Source of the DNA: Falsiroseomonas frigidaquae
GTDB taxonomy: Bacteria > Pseudomonadota > Alphaproteobacteria > Acetobacterales > Acetobacteraceae
Reading direction: 5' to 3'
Assembly (NCBI RefSeq): GCF_012163145.1
Contig: NZ_JAAVTX010000004.1
Location: 310,001 to 374,000, forward strand
DNA length: 64,000 nt
Every line of letters begins with the position of its first letter. Position 1 is the first letter of the stretch. The position numbers were made by a program, and so were the translations under genes. Below the pieces are notes generated by a model. The model saw nothing but the letters and a program-made list of their open reading frames with translations, had not been told where the DNA came from and did not search any database. Shown here one piece after another: positions 27,108-35,308 of the stretch.

Positions 27108-27653
27108 CTACTCCGCCCGGGCGAGCGGGTCGCGCGGCATTTCGTCGCCGGTCTCGGCCGGCAGGTATTCGGGCTCCACGCCCAGCAGCAGCAGCAGGGA
27201 CTGGCAGGCGGCGACCAGCAGCAGCAGGGCGGCGCCTACCGGCAGCATGGCCTGGATCCACCAGGCGGGCACGCCTTCGAGGTCGGTCATCATCCCGACC
27301 ATCCGGCTGAACTCCACCATCTCGATCCCGGCATCCAGCAGCAGCGCCGCCACCACGGCGACGGAGAGCGTGCCGACCAGGTGCACCACGCGGACCAGCC
27401 GCGGGCCGAGCTTCTCGCGGGCGATATCGACGCCGATATGCTCGAAGCGGCGCTGCGCCTCGGCCGAGGCCAGCATCACCACGCCCACCACCAGCCAGCC
27501 GGCCACCTTGTCGGTCCATGGCTCCGGCTGGCCGAGCAGGTAGCGCATGCCGACGGCGTAGCCGACCAGTGCCACGCAGCACAGGGTCAGCACGCCGCCC
27601 AGCGCGCCGGCGAAGCGCGCCACATAGCCGACGGCGCGCTCCAGCCCCCGCAT
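27108..27653 (-). CDS. dctQ: TRAP transporter small permease DctQ
   Basis: Small membrane subunit (181 aa) with four hydrophobic segments (about 14-35, 48-66, 90-110, 130-155). It has the family motif RYLLGQPEPWTDKVAGWL and a charged loop FEHIGVDIAREKL. One base separates it from the dctP stop and seven bases from dctM, so the three are a single translational unit. The C-terminal tail (about 160-181) is hydrophilic. Confidence 0.92.
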   Translation of the reverse strand: MRGLERAVGYVARFAGALGGVLTLCCVALVGYAVGMRYLLGQPEPWTDKVAGWLVVGVVMLASAEAQRRFEHIGVDIAREKLGPRLVRVVHLVGTLSVAVVAALLLDAGIEMVEFSRMVGMMTDLEGVPAWWIQAMLPVGAALLLLVAACQSLLLLLGVEPEYLPAETGDEMPRDPLARAE

Positions 27654-27654
27654 C

Positions 27655-28656
27655 TCAGGCGGTCGGGATGGTGCGGAGGAGTTCGACGGCGCGCGGGCCG
27701 CCCTCCGGCGCCAGGCGGTTGAAGGCGGTGATCACGGGCGGCTGCATGGCGGCCTGCCAGGTGGCCGTCTCCGCCGCGGTCTGCTCATGGATGGTCATGC
27801 CGCGCTCGCGCAGCGTGGTGACGGCGGAAGCGGCGGTCGCCTCCGTCACATCCATCTGGTCCTGCTCCGCCTTGCGCGCCGCGGCCTCGATCGCCGTGCG
27901 ATGCGCCGGCGCCAGGCCGTTGAACCAGCGCGGGTTCACATAGACATGGCTGATGACAGAGAAATACGGCGCCACGGTGCCGAACTTCTGGATCTCGTAG
28001 TAGCGGCGCGACACGGCGGCGGAGACGTCCGTCAGCCCCGCATCCAGCACGCCCGACTGCAGCGCCTGGGACACTTCCGGCCCCGGCATGGCAGACGGCG
28101 CGGCGCCGACGGCGGACAGCGCGTGGTCGGTCAGCGCGTTCAGGCCGCGGATCTTCATGCCCTGGAAATCGGCCAGGTTGATGATCGGCTTGCGGTTGGA
28201 GGTGAAGATGCTCTGCCGGGTGGTGTAGAGCCACATCAGGTTGACCACGGCGCGGCGCGCCAGCAGGCCCTCCAGGAACTTCGCGGCCTCGCTGCCGGGG
28301 AAGCGGCGGATGCGGGCGATATCGGTGAACAGGTAGGGGATGGTCGGCGCGTTCATCTCCGGGATGGTCGTGCCCCATTGGAAATTCACCGCCGCCGCCG
28401 CCTCGAAGGCGCCGCGGGCGACGCCGGGGAAGTTTTCGCCGGCCTTGGCGAGCTGTTCCGCCGGGAAGACCTGCACCTCGACCTGGCCGTTGCTGCGCGC
28501 CTTCACATCCTCGGCGAAGGCCGCGATAACACGGGCATTGTGGTGCGACGGCGGAAACTGGTGCGACAGGCGCATGGTGGTGGCGGCCTGCGCCGAGGCC
28601 AGGCGCGGCAGGGCCGGCATGGCGAGGGCGGCGGCGAGCAGGTGGCGGCGGCGCAT
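27655..28656 (-). CDS. dctP: TRAP transporter solute-binding protein DctP
   Basis: Periplasmic binding protein (333 aa) of the DctP family. The N-terminus MRRRHLLAAALAMPALPRLASAQA is a signal peptide with cleavage after ASA. The mature protein has LSHQFPPSHHNARVIAAFAEDV, VFPAEQLAKAG, the hinge FQGMKIRG with the carboxylate-binding Arg, and GPEVSQALQSGVLDAGL. The ligand is probably a carboxylate but cannot be named. The start ATG 28654-28656 is preceded by GGGGATT; a longer frame extends into the intergenic region and is not used. Confidence 0.93.
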   Translation of the reverse strand: MRRRHLLAAALAMPALPRLASAQAATTMRLSHQFPPSHHNARVIAAFAEDVKARSNGQVEVQVFPAEQLAKAGENFPGVARGAFEAAAAVNFQWGTTIPEMNAPTIPYLFTDIARIRRFPGSEAAKFLEGLLARRAVVNLMWLYTTRQSIFTSNRKPIINLADFQGMKIRGLNALTDHALSAVGAAPSAMPGPEVSQALQSGVLDAGLTDVSAAVSRRYYEIQKFGTVAPYFSVISHVYVNPRWFNGLAPAHRTAIEAAARKAEQDQMDVTEATAASAVTTLRERGMTIHEQTAAETATWQAAMQPPVITAFNRLAPEGGPRAVELLRTIPTA

Positions 28657-28810
28657 GGCGATGGAATCCCCCGATGATTTGGCCGTGTGGCGATGGGCGG
28701 CGGACCATGGCCGCAGAGCGTTGCACGGGTCAACCATCCACGCTCACGGATCTGCAATGCAGGGGAATTGCGAGGCAGGTGACGTTGCTGGGCCGGTCTT
28801 CCGGCGCCGG

Positions 28811-28848
28811 CTTCATCGACGCGGACGCCCGAAAGCGTGGCGATGAAG
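28811..28848 (-). terminator. Hairpin downstream of tRNA-Val
   Basis: CTTCATCG (28811-28818) pairs with CGATGAAG (28841-28848), extended by ACGC/GCGT inside a two-base bulge. It begins 10 bases 3' of the encoded CCA of the tRNA on the minus strand. No strong T-run. Confidence 0.4.
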
Positions 28849-28858
28849 GGAGGCTGGA

Positions 28859-28933
28859 TGGTGGGCGCGACAGGGATTGAACCTGTGACCCCCGCCGTGT
28901 CAAGGCGATGCTCTCCCGCTGAGCTACGCGCCC
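28859..28933 (-). tRNA. tRNA-Val(GAC)
   Basis: Complete cloverleaf read on the minus strand: acceptor GGGCGCG/CGCGCCC, D-arm GCTC...GAGC, anticodon loop TTGACAC with anticodon GAC, T-arm ACAGG-TTCAATC-CCTGT, discriminator A, and encoded CCA (28859-28861). It reads valine codons GTC/GTT. It stands between dctP and the N-formylglutamate amidohydrolase gene, alone, with no integrase or flanking direct repeat seen nearby. Confidence 0.97.
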
Positions 28934-28948
28934 ATCCAGCGAGCGCTG

Positions 28949-28977
28949 CAGATAGCCAAGCGCGGCCCCGGGCGCAA
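28949..28977 (-). promoter_or_regulatory. Candidate promoter of tRNA-Val
   Basis: On the minus strand, TTGCGC (28972-28977) and TATCTG (28949-28954) are separated by 17 bases; the predicted transcription start is about 10 bases before the tRNA 5' end. The -10 match is modest. Confidence 0.4.
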
Positions 28978-29053
28978 CCCCGCTGCACGCGGTTCGGCGA
29001 AGATGATGTGGGGATGACAATGCGCCCCTCGCTGTGGCTTGATCACGCCACCG

Positions 29054-29929
29054 ATGGACCTGCCTCTTCCCGCCACCACCCTGCCGCCGGAGCTGCCCCC
29101 CTTCGAGGTGGCGCGGCCGGAACGGCAGAGCGTGCCCCTCGTCTTCGCCTCGCCGCATAGCGGCGCGCATTACAGCGCCGCCTTCCTGGCGGAGGCGCGG
29201 CTGGATTCCACTGCGCTGCGGCGCAGCGAGGACAGCTTCGTCGATGAATTGTTCGCCGCCGCCCCCGCCCATGGCGCGCCACTGCTGCGGGCAACCTTCC
29301 CGCGGGTTTTCTGCGATGCGAACCGGGAGCCCTGGGAACTGGACCCCGGCATGTTCGACGGCCCGCTGCCGGCCTGGGTGAACAGCGCCAGCCCGCGAGT
29401 CGGCGCGGGGCTTGGCACCATCGCCCGCGTGGTCGCCAGCGGCGAGCCGGTCTATCGCCATAAGCTGCCCTTCGCCGAAGCCGAGCTGCGGGTGCGGCGC
29501 TACTGGCAGCCCTATCATGAGGCACTCGCCGGGCTGATCGCGGAGACGCGCGCGACCTTCGGCTACTGCCTGCTGATCGACTGCCATTCCATGCCGGCGC
29601 ATCCGGCGCATGGCGCTAACCCGGCCGATTTCGTGTTGGGGGACGCGCATGGCACCGCCTGCGCCCCGCGCGCGACGCGGCTGGTGGAGGAGACGCTGAG
29701 CGGCATGGGCTACCGCACCCGGCGCAACGATCCCTATGCCGGCGGCTACATCACGCGCCATTACGGCCGGCCGCGGGACGGCGTGCATGCGCTGCAGATC
29801 GAGATTGCGCGCAGCCTGTACATGAACGAGGCGCGGGTGGAACGGGCACCGGGGATGCAGCCACTGACCCGCGATATCAGCCGGCTGATCGCGGTACTGG
29901 CACGGGCGGATTGGAGCAGCCTGCGCTAA
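29054..29929 (+). CDS. N-formylglutamate amidohydrolase family protein
   Basis: Zinc-dependent hydrolase (291 aa) of the HutG2-type family that releases formate from N-formylglutamate at the end of some histidine degradation routes. The motifs VFASPHSGAHY near 29-39, DSFVDELF, FCDANREPWELDP, LLIDCHSMP and GGYITRHYG, then the closing QIEIARSLYMNE, are characteristic. No hut genes are in the window, so a general N-formyl amino acid role is possible. ATG 29054 is preferred over an in-frame TTG at 29039. Confidence 0.92.
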   Translation: MDLPLPATTLPPELPPFEVARPERQSVPLVFASPHSGAHYSAAFLAEARLDSTALRRSEDSFVDELFAAAPAHGAPLLRATFPRVFCDANREPWELDPGMFDGPLPAWVNSASPRVGAGLGTIARVVASGEPVYRHKLPFAEAELRVRRYWQPYHEALAGLIAETRATFGYCLLIDCHSMPAHPAHGANPADFVLGDAHGTACAPRATRLVEETLSGMGYRTRRNDPYAGGYITRHYGRPRDGVHALQIEIARSLYMNEARVERAPGMQPLTRDISRLIAVLARADWSSLR

Positions 29930-30006
29930 CCTCGCCCGCCGGACGCAACGCGGGGCTGCCCGCCGGGCAGAAGGCGGGCCGGAACCTGGACGCGCAGCCT
30001 CCGGAC

Positions 30007-30036
30007 AAAAAAAAGGCGGTCCCTTGCGGGACCGCC
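30007..30036 (-). terminator. Strong intrinsic terminator
   Basis: GGCGGTCCC (30015-30023) and GGGACCGCC (30028-30036) form a perfect 9-bp stem with loop TTGC; on the minus strand it is followed directly by eight Ts. This is the best intrinsic terminator in the window. It ends either the candidate sRNA or read-through from the chemoreceptor gene. Confidence 0.85.
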
Positions 30037-30095
30037 GAGTTTAGGGAGGAAACGTCCAAGAAAGACAGACAACCCGGCAACGCCGTGTTGCTGCG
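30007..30095 (-). ncRNA. Candidate trans-acting small RNA with CCTCCC (anti-Shine-Dalgarno) motif
   Basis: An 89-base unit on the minus strand has all the parts of a stand-alone sRNA gene. A sigma-70-like promoter lies at 30102-30130. A 5' hairpin follows (GCAAC/GTTGC). Next is a pyrimidine-rich single-stranded stretch that includes TTTCCTCCCTAAA. It ends in a perfect 9-bp terminator hairpin (30015-30036) and eight Ts. It has no plausible reading frame. Unpaired CCTCCC loops are the ribosome-site-targeting elements of known alphaproteobacterial sRNA families; membership in any of them is not claimed. It lies downstream of the chemoreceptor gene. Confidence 0.45.
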
Positions 30096-30101
30096 ATGCA
30101 C

Positions 30102-30130
30102 AATCTAGCGTCCGGCCCACCCGCTCGCAA
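30102..30130 (-). promoter_or_regulatory. Candidate sigma-70 promoter of the small RNA
   Basis: Minus-strand TTGCGA (30125-30130) and TAGATT (30102-30107), each 4/6 to consensus, are separated by exactly 17 bases. Confidence 0.45.
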
Positions 30131-30212
30131 GGGGTTTTTTGCAGCGCAGCATGGTCGGAATGTTGCGGTGCAGCTATGCAGAAAACGCATGATTTCGGGC
30201 GCCTCCCCTCGC

Positions 30213-32180
30213 TCAGGCGGCGCGGACGGTGGCCAGGAATTCCGCCACCTGCCCGCGCAGTCGCACCGCCTGGCCGGACAGGCCGCTCGCCTCATCCAGC
30301 AGCCCATGCGCGGAACGTCCCGCCTCATCCGCCGCACCCGCCACGCCGCCGATATGCCCCACCACCTCCGTGGTGCCCTGCGCCGCCCGCTGCACGTTGC
30401 GGGCGATGTCGCGGGTCGCGTTGCCCTGTTCCTCCACGGCCGCGGCGATGCTCGTGGCGATCTCCGCCATCTCGCCGATCACCTGGCCGATGCCGCGGAT
30501 CGCGGCCACCGAATCCGCCGTGGCGGACTGGATCTCGGTGACCTTGGCGCCAATCTCCCCGGTGGCGCGCGCGGTCTGCGCGGCCAGGTTCTTCACCTCC
30601 GCCGCCACCACCGCGAAGCCCTTGCCCGCCTCGCCGGCCCGCGCCGCCTCGATCGTCGCGTTCAGCGCCAGCAAGTTGGTGCGGGCGGCGATGTCGGAGA
30701 TCAGCCGCACCACGTCGCCGATCTGGTTGGCCGCGGATGAAAGCCCCTGCACCCGCCCATCCGTCGCCTGCGCCTCCGCCACCGCGCGGCTGGCAATGGC
30801 GGAGGAATTGACCACCTGCCGGGATATCTCGTTGACGCTGGCGGCGAGTTCCTCGGTCGCCGCGGCGACGGTCTGGACGTTCGCGCTGGCATCCTGGGTG
30901 GCGCTGCTGGCCGCGCCGGCCTTGGCGCTGGACCGCTCGGCGAAGCTCGACAGGCCCTCGGCCGAATTCTCCATGCGCGCGGCAGCGGCGGCGACTTCCT
31001 CGATGATGCTGCCGATCTCGGCCTGGAAGTCATTCGCCAGCTTCTGCCGGGCGGCGTGGCGCGCGGCTTCGGCCGCTTCCTCCGCCTGCCGCTGCTCCGC
31101 CTCAAGCCGCCGCACGGCGATGGCGTTGTCCTTGAACACCTGCACCGCGCGGGCCATCGCGCCAATCTCGCCGCCCCGGTCACGGCCGGGAATCTCGGTG
31201 TCCAGCCTTCCATCGGCCAGGTCGGACATGGCGCGGGTCATCCGGTCGATCGGCCCGGCGATGGCGCGGCCAAGCAGGGTCGCCAGCACCAGCACCAGCG
31301 CCAGCACGCCCAGCGCCAGCCCGGCGAGCCAGGTGCCTTCGCGCGTCGTCTCCGCTTCCGCGGCGCTGAGGTCCAGCAGGATTTCCGCCACCGCGACGGT
31401 GGCGCCCATCGAGCTGCGGAGCGGCTTGAGCAGCACCATCACCGGCCGCCCATCCAGCCGGGCTTCCCGCGCGGCGGGCGCTTCGGTCAGCGCGGCACGC
31501 AGCGCGGCATCCTCCGCCATGCGCTGGAAGCCTTGCGTGGCACCCAGGGTGACGATGGCATCCGGCCGCACCGAATGCACGGCGATGCCCAGGCCCGTCG
31601 CCTCCCGGATGCGGTTCAGCTGGGTGGCGTTGAAGACCGTGGCCACGTTCAGCACACCCACGACCCGCCCCGCCTGCAGCACGGGCACGATGGCGGCGAC
31701 GCCGGTGCCGCTCGGAAGCTGCTCGATTCCGCCACCCTCCCGATTGCCTTCCATGGCGGCGATGATGTCGCGGCGACGGGTGGAGACATCGTCGTTGAAG
31801 CTGTTCGGCGAATGGGCCCTCGCCAGCGCCACGCCCGGCGGCACGATGACCGAGATGTTGGTGGCGTCGCCGTTCAGGCGCAGCGCTTCGAAGGGCGGGG
31901 CGAAGGCGGCGAGCATGGCCTGCCGATCCTTCGCCGCGGCCGCTGCCTGCACCTGGGGCAGCGCCGCCAGGGCACGCGCCAGGCTGAGCTGGCGCTGCTG
32001 CTCATCCGCCAGCGCCCGATCCAACGTACCCTCACCTTCCGCCAGCGCCTCCGCCACCGCAGCGGCGTGCCGGTCCTGCATGGCCCACCAGGACCAGCCG
32101 GACAGGGTCAGGCAGGCGAACAGCGCGGCCGCGGCGAAGCTGGCGGCGAGTTGCAGGCGGATACTGTCGAAACGTTTCAT
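30213..32180 (-). CDS. Methyl-accepting chemotaxis protein with Cache-type sensor
   Basis: Inner-membrane chemoreceptor of 655 aa. TM1 is about 10-33 and a periplasmic Cache-like ligand domain is about 34-283. TM2 is about 284-304 and HAMP about 305-357. The cytoplasmic signalling domain (about 400-655) has the hairpin-tip sequence IADIAARTNLLALNATIEAARAGE-type motif (DIAARTNLLALNA) and KGFAVVAAEVKNLA. It signals through CheA/CheW, which are not in this window. The start ATG 32178-32180 follows GGAAGG. An array of short tandem repeats lies about 90-160 bases upstream of the start and might affect expression. Confidence 0.95.
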   Translation of the reverse strand: MKRFDSIRLQLAASFAAAALFACLTLSGWSWWAMQDRHAAAVAEALAEGEGTLDRALADEQQRQLSLARALAALPQVQAAAAAKDRQAMLAAFAPPFEALRLNGDATNISVIVPPGVALARAHSPNSFNDDVSTRRRDIIAAMEGNREGGGIEQLPSGTGVAAIVPVLQAGRVVGVLNVATVFNATQLNRIREATGLGIAVHSVRPDAIVTLGATQGFQRMAEDAALRAALTEAPAAREARLDGRPVMVLLKPLRSSMGATVAVAEILLDLSAAEAETTREGTWLAGLALGVLALVLVLATLLGRAIAGPIDRMTRAMSDLADGRLDTEIPGRDRGGEIGAMARAVQVFKDNAIAVRRLEAEQRQAEEAAEAARHAARQKLANDFQAEIGSIIEEVAAAAARMENSAEGLSSFAERSSAKAGAASSATQDASANVQTVAAATEELAASVNEISRQVVNSSAIASRAVAEAQATDGRVQGLSSAANQIGDVVRLISDIAARTNLLALNATIEAARAGEAGKGFAVVAAEVKNLAAQTARATGEIGAKVTEIQSATADSVAAIRGIGQVIGEMAEIATSIAAAVEEQGNATRDIARNVQRAAQGTTEVVGHIGGVAGAADEAGRSAHGLLDEASGLSGQAVRLRGQVAEFLATVRAA

Positions 32181-32267
32181 GAGGCGGCCTTCCGGGAGCT
32201 TTCCCGGGAGACTACAGGCGAAGGACTGACGGCCTGTGAATCGCGGCCCGGTCCCGGGCCGGATCAC

Positions 32268-32339
32268 AGGCCCGGTCCCCTAGGCCCGGTCCCCAGGCCC
32301 GGTCCCCCAGGCCCGGTCCCCAGGCCCGGTCCCCAGGCC
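32268..32339. repeat. Minisatellite: five 13-14-base tandem repeats
   Basis: Five units of AGGCCCGGTCCCC (13 bases, two units with one extra base) run head to tail, followed by a partial sixth. A related palindrome GGCCCGGTCCCGGGCC lies just before it at 32245-32260. The array fills the gap between the CoA-transferase stop and the chemoreceptor start. Confidence 0.9.
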
Positions 32340-32344
32340 ATGCC

Positions 32345-33469
32345 CTATGCCGGCCCGAACTCCGCCCGGATCGCCGCGCTGTGTTCGCCCAGCGCCGGCA
32401 CCGGGCCATAGCTGCGCGGCGGGCCGGCCAGGCGCGCCGCCGGCGCCGCCACCGGAACCGGCCCACCGGGCGTCTCCACCACCAGGCGCCGCAGCGCCGG
32501 ATGGCTTGCCAGTTCCGCCACGCCATTGACGAAGCCATAGGCGATGCCCGCCAGGTTCAGCCGCGCGGCGGCCTCGTCCCGGGTCATCGTGGCGAAGGTC
32601 CGGCCGACATGGGCATCGACCGCGGGGCGGTTGGCCACGCGTTCATTATTGCTGCGCCAGCCTGGCTCCGCCGGCAGTCCGGGCTGGTTCAGGAAGCCGC
32701 CGCAGAAGGCGGCCCATTCGCGCTCGTTCTGGATCGAGATGAGCACCAGCGCGCCATCGGAAGTGGCAAAGGCGCCGTAGGGGCAGATCGAGGGATGCGC
32801 CAGGCCAACCCGCGCCGGCGCCTTCCCGGTGCCCTCGTAGTACAGCAGTGGCACGTTCATCCAATCCGCCATGCCGTCGAACAGCGACACGGCGATGCCG
32901 GTGCCCTGGCCGGTGATGGACCGCGCGATCAGCGCCTCCAGCACCGCCGCATGGGCGTTCATGCCGCAGGCGATATCCACCACGGAAACGCCGACCCGCC
33001 CTGGCCCGGCCGGATGCCCGGTGATGGAGGCCAGCCCCGATTCCGCCTGCACCAGCAGGTCGTAGGCCTTCATCGCGGCGTAGTCGCCTTCCTCGCCGTA
33101 GCCGGAGATATCGACGGTGATCAGCCGCGGATGCCTCGCCCGCAGCTCGGCGCTGCCGAAGCCGGCACGACCCATGGCGCCGGGGGCGAGGTTCTGGATG
33201 AACACATCCGCCTTCGCCAGGATGCGCGCCAGCAGCGCCTTGTCCTCGGCCTGCTTGATGTCCAGCACCAGGGATTCCTTGCCCCGGTTCAGCCAGACGA
33301 AATAGCTGGACTGGCCGGCGGCGGCGGTGTCGTAGCCACGCGCGAAATCGCCCTCGGCGCGTTCGATCTTGATGACGCGCGCGCCGGCATCGGCGAGCTT
33401 CACGGAACAGGTGGGCGCGGCCACCGCCTGTTCCATGGCGACGACGAGAAGGCCTTCGAGCGGGCGCAT
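32345..33469 (-). CDS. CaiB/BaiF family III CoA-transferase
   Basis: Cytoplasmic CoA-transferase (374 aa) that moves CoA between carboxylic acids through an aspartyl-CoA anhydride. The start RPLEGLLVV, VIKIERAEGDFAR, FVWLNRGKESLVLDIK and DVFIQNLAPGAM match the family; D137 in KAYDLLVQAESG is the expected catalytic aspartate. Translation starts at ATG 33467-33469, which shares a base with the stop of the upstream acyl-CoA dehydrogenase (TGATG); a TTG directly before is not needed. The pair probably activates and dehydrogenates one acid substrate. Tandem repeats begin five bases after its stop. Confidence 0.93.
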   Translation of the reverse strand: MRPLEGLLVVAMEQAVAAPTCSVKLADAGARVIKIERAEGDFARGYDTAAAGQSSYFVWLNRGKESLVLDIKQAEDKALLARILAKADVFIQNLAPGAMGRAGFGSAELRARHPRLITVDISGYGEEGDYAAMKAYDLLVQAESGLASITGHPAGPGRVGVSVVDIACGMNAHAAVLEALIARSITGQGTGIAVSLFDGMADWMNVPLLYYEGTGKAPARVGLAHPSICPYGAFATSDGALVLISIQNEREWAAFCGGFLNQPGLPAEPGWRSNNERVANRPAVDAHVGRTFATMTRDEAAARLNLAGIAYGFVNGVAELASHPALRRLVVETPGGPVPVAAPAARLAGPPRSYGPVPALGEHSAAIRAEFGPA

Positions 33470-34632
33470 CAATAGCTCCGTGGCATGCCCAGCACGTGTT
33501 CGCCGATATAGCTCAGGATCAGGTTCGTGCTGATCGGCGCCACCTGGTACAGCCGCGTCTCGCGGAATTTCCGCTCGATGTCGTATTCCTCGGCGAAGCC
33601 GAAGCCGCCATGGGTGTTGATGCAGGCCTCGCCGGCGGCCCAGGACGCCTCGGCGGCGAGCATCTTACCCATGTTCGCCTCCTCGCCGCAGTTCTCGCCG
33701 CGCTCGAACTTGGCCAGGCCCTTCTGCACGATGGCCTCCGCCGCGCGCATCTGGGCATAGGCCTTGGCGATCGGGAATTGCACGCCCTGGTTCTGGCCGA
33801 TCGGCCGGCCGAACAGCACGCGTTCCTTGGCATAGGCGGCGGAGCGCGCGGTGAACCACTTGGCGTCGCCGATGCATTCGGCGGCGATCAGCAGGCGCTC
33901 GGCATTCATGCCGTCCAGGATGTAGCGGAAGCCCTTGCCCTCGGTGCCGAGCAGGTTCTCCGCCGGGACTTCCATGTTGTCGAAGAAGACCTCGCAGGAA
34001 TTGTGGTTCATCATCGTACGGATCGGGCGAATGGTCAGGCCCTTGGCGGTCCGCATGTCGACGATGAAGGTGGACAGGCCCTCGGTCTTCTTCGCCACCT
34101 GGTCGCGCGGCGTGGTGCGGGCCAGCAGCAGCATCAGGTCGGAATGCTCGGCCCGGCTGGTCCAGATCTTCTGGCCGTTGATGATGTACTTGTCGCCCTC
34201 GCGCCGGGCGGTGGTGCGCAGCGCGGTGGTGTCCGTGCCGCTGGTCGGCTCCGTCACGCCGAAGGCCTGCAGGCGCAGCTTCCCGGCCGCGATCTCGGGC
34301 AGGTACTGCGCCTTCTGCGCCGGGCTGCCATGCCGCAGGATGGTGCCCATGATGTACATCTGCGCGTGGCAGGCGGCGCCGTTGCAGCCGCTGGCCTGGA
34401 TCTCCTCCAGGATCGCCGCCGCACCGGACAAGGGCAGGCCGGCGCCGCCGAATTCCTCGGGGATCAGCGCGGCCAGGTAGCCGCTTTCCGTCAGCGCCTG
34501 GACGAATTCCGTGGGGTAGCCGCGGCGCGCATCCATCTCGCGCCAGTATTCGCCGGGGAAGCGGGCGCAGAGCTTCCGCACTTCCTCACGGATCTCGGCA
34601 TGCGGATCGGCGGCGGGCTGGTGCATGTCCAT
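33469..34632 (-). CDS. Acyl-CoA dehydrogenase family protein
   Basis: FAD-dependent acyl-CoA dehydrogenase-fold protein (387 aa). It has the N-terminal helical domain, the beta-domain motifs FGVTEPTSGTDT and IINGQKIWTSRAEHSD, and the C-terminal helical domain with RVLFGRPIGQNQGVQFPIA and THGGFGFAEEYDIERKFRETRLYQVAPIS. The region that in medium- and short-chain enzymes reads IYEGT with the catalytic Glu reads LYQVAPIS here, so the base must be elsewhere or the reaction atypical. It is co-transcribed with, and overlaps, the CaiB-type CoA-transferase. Confidence 0.92.
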   Translation of the reverse strand: MDMHQPAADPHAEIREEVRKLCARFPGEYWREMDARRGYPTEFVQALTESGYLAALIPEEFGGAGLPLSGAAAILEEIQASGCNGAACHAQMYIMGTILRHGSPAQKAQYLPEIAAGKLRLQAFGVTEPTSGTDTTALRTTARREGDKYIINGQKIWTSRAEHSDLMLLLARTTPRDQVAKKTEGLSTFIVDMRTAKGLTIRPIRTMMNHNSCEVFFDNMEVPAENLLGTEGKGFRYILDGMNAERLLIAAECIGDAKWFTARSAAYAKERVLFGRPIGQNQGVQFPIAKAYAQMRAAEAIVQKGLAKFERGENCGEEANMGKMLAAEASWAAGEACINTHGGFGFAEEYDIERKFRETRLYQVAPISTNLILSYIGEHVLGMPRSY

Positions 34633-34686
34633 CGGATGGTTTCTCCCGGAGTTGCCCCCGGGATTACGGCGCAGAACCAGCCAAGT

Positions 34687-35271
34687 CTACCTGAGCATCG
34701 GCACCAGGCTCGCCACCAGCAGCAGCGCCATGGTGACGTTGAAGGCGCGAAGCCGGCCCGGGCTGTACAGCAGCCGGCCGGCGGAGACGCCGATGCCGGC
34801 CCAGACCAGCAGGCAGGGCATGGTGATGGCCAGGAAGACCAGGGAGATGGCCAGCACCTGCGGCAGCATCGGCTCCCCCGGCCGGGTGAAGGCGGGCACC
34901 ACGGCGGCGGCGATCATCCAGGCCTTGGGGTTCACCCATTGGAACAGCGCGCCGCCGACGAAGCCCAGCGGCGGCCGGGCCGGGCCGGCCTGCGGCGGGG
35001 GCGCGGTGGCGATCTTCCAGGCGAGCCACAGCAGCCAGGCCGCGCCGGCCCAGCGCAGCACCTCATGCAGCATGCGGCTGGCCAGCAGCGGCCCCGCCAG
35101 GCCCAGCCCGACCAGCAGGATCATGCCGCCGAAGCCCACAGTGATTCCCAGCATGTGCGGCAGCACGCGCCGCAGCCCATGGCCGGCGGCGGCGGCGGCC
35201 ACCATCAGCACATTCGGCCCCGGCGTGACCGAGGAAGCGATGGCGAAACCAAGGAGCGGCAACCAGTCCAT
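34687..35271 (-). CDS. LysE/RhtB family amino acid exporter
   Basis: Membrane exporter of 194 aa with about six hydrophobic segments. The N-terminal FAIASSVTPGPNVLMV is the RhtB/LysE signature and GALFQWVNPKAWM the conserved loop. It is likely to export an amino acid or homoserine-like compound; substrate cannot be told. The start ATG 35269-35271 is chosen because the signature begins immediately after it. Confidence 0.92.
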   Translation of the reverse strand: MDWLPLLGFAIASSVTPGPNVLMVAAAAAGHGLRRVLPHMLGITVGFGGMILLVGLGLAGPLLASRMLHEVLRWAGAAWLLWLAWKIATAPPPQAGPARPPLGFVGGALFQWVNPKAWMIAAAVVPAFTRPGEPMLPQVLAISLVFLAITMPCLLVWAGIGVSAGRLLYSPGRLRAFNVTMALLLVASLVPMLR

Positions 35272-35308
35272 GTGCGGATCGTGACAGCAATGCTGACCTG
35301 GTAAAAGC

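Noticed and set aside
28859-28933. tRNA-Val as an integration site
   Set aside because: No integrase, direct repeat of the tRNA end or island-like genes follow on either side.
32245-32339. Possible CRISPR array
   Set aside because: Units are contiguous 13-14-base copies with no spacers and no cas genes; it is a simple tandem repeat.
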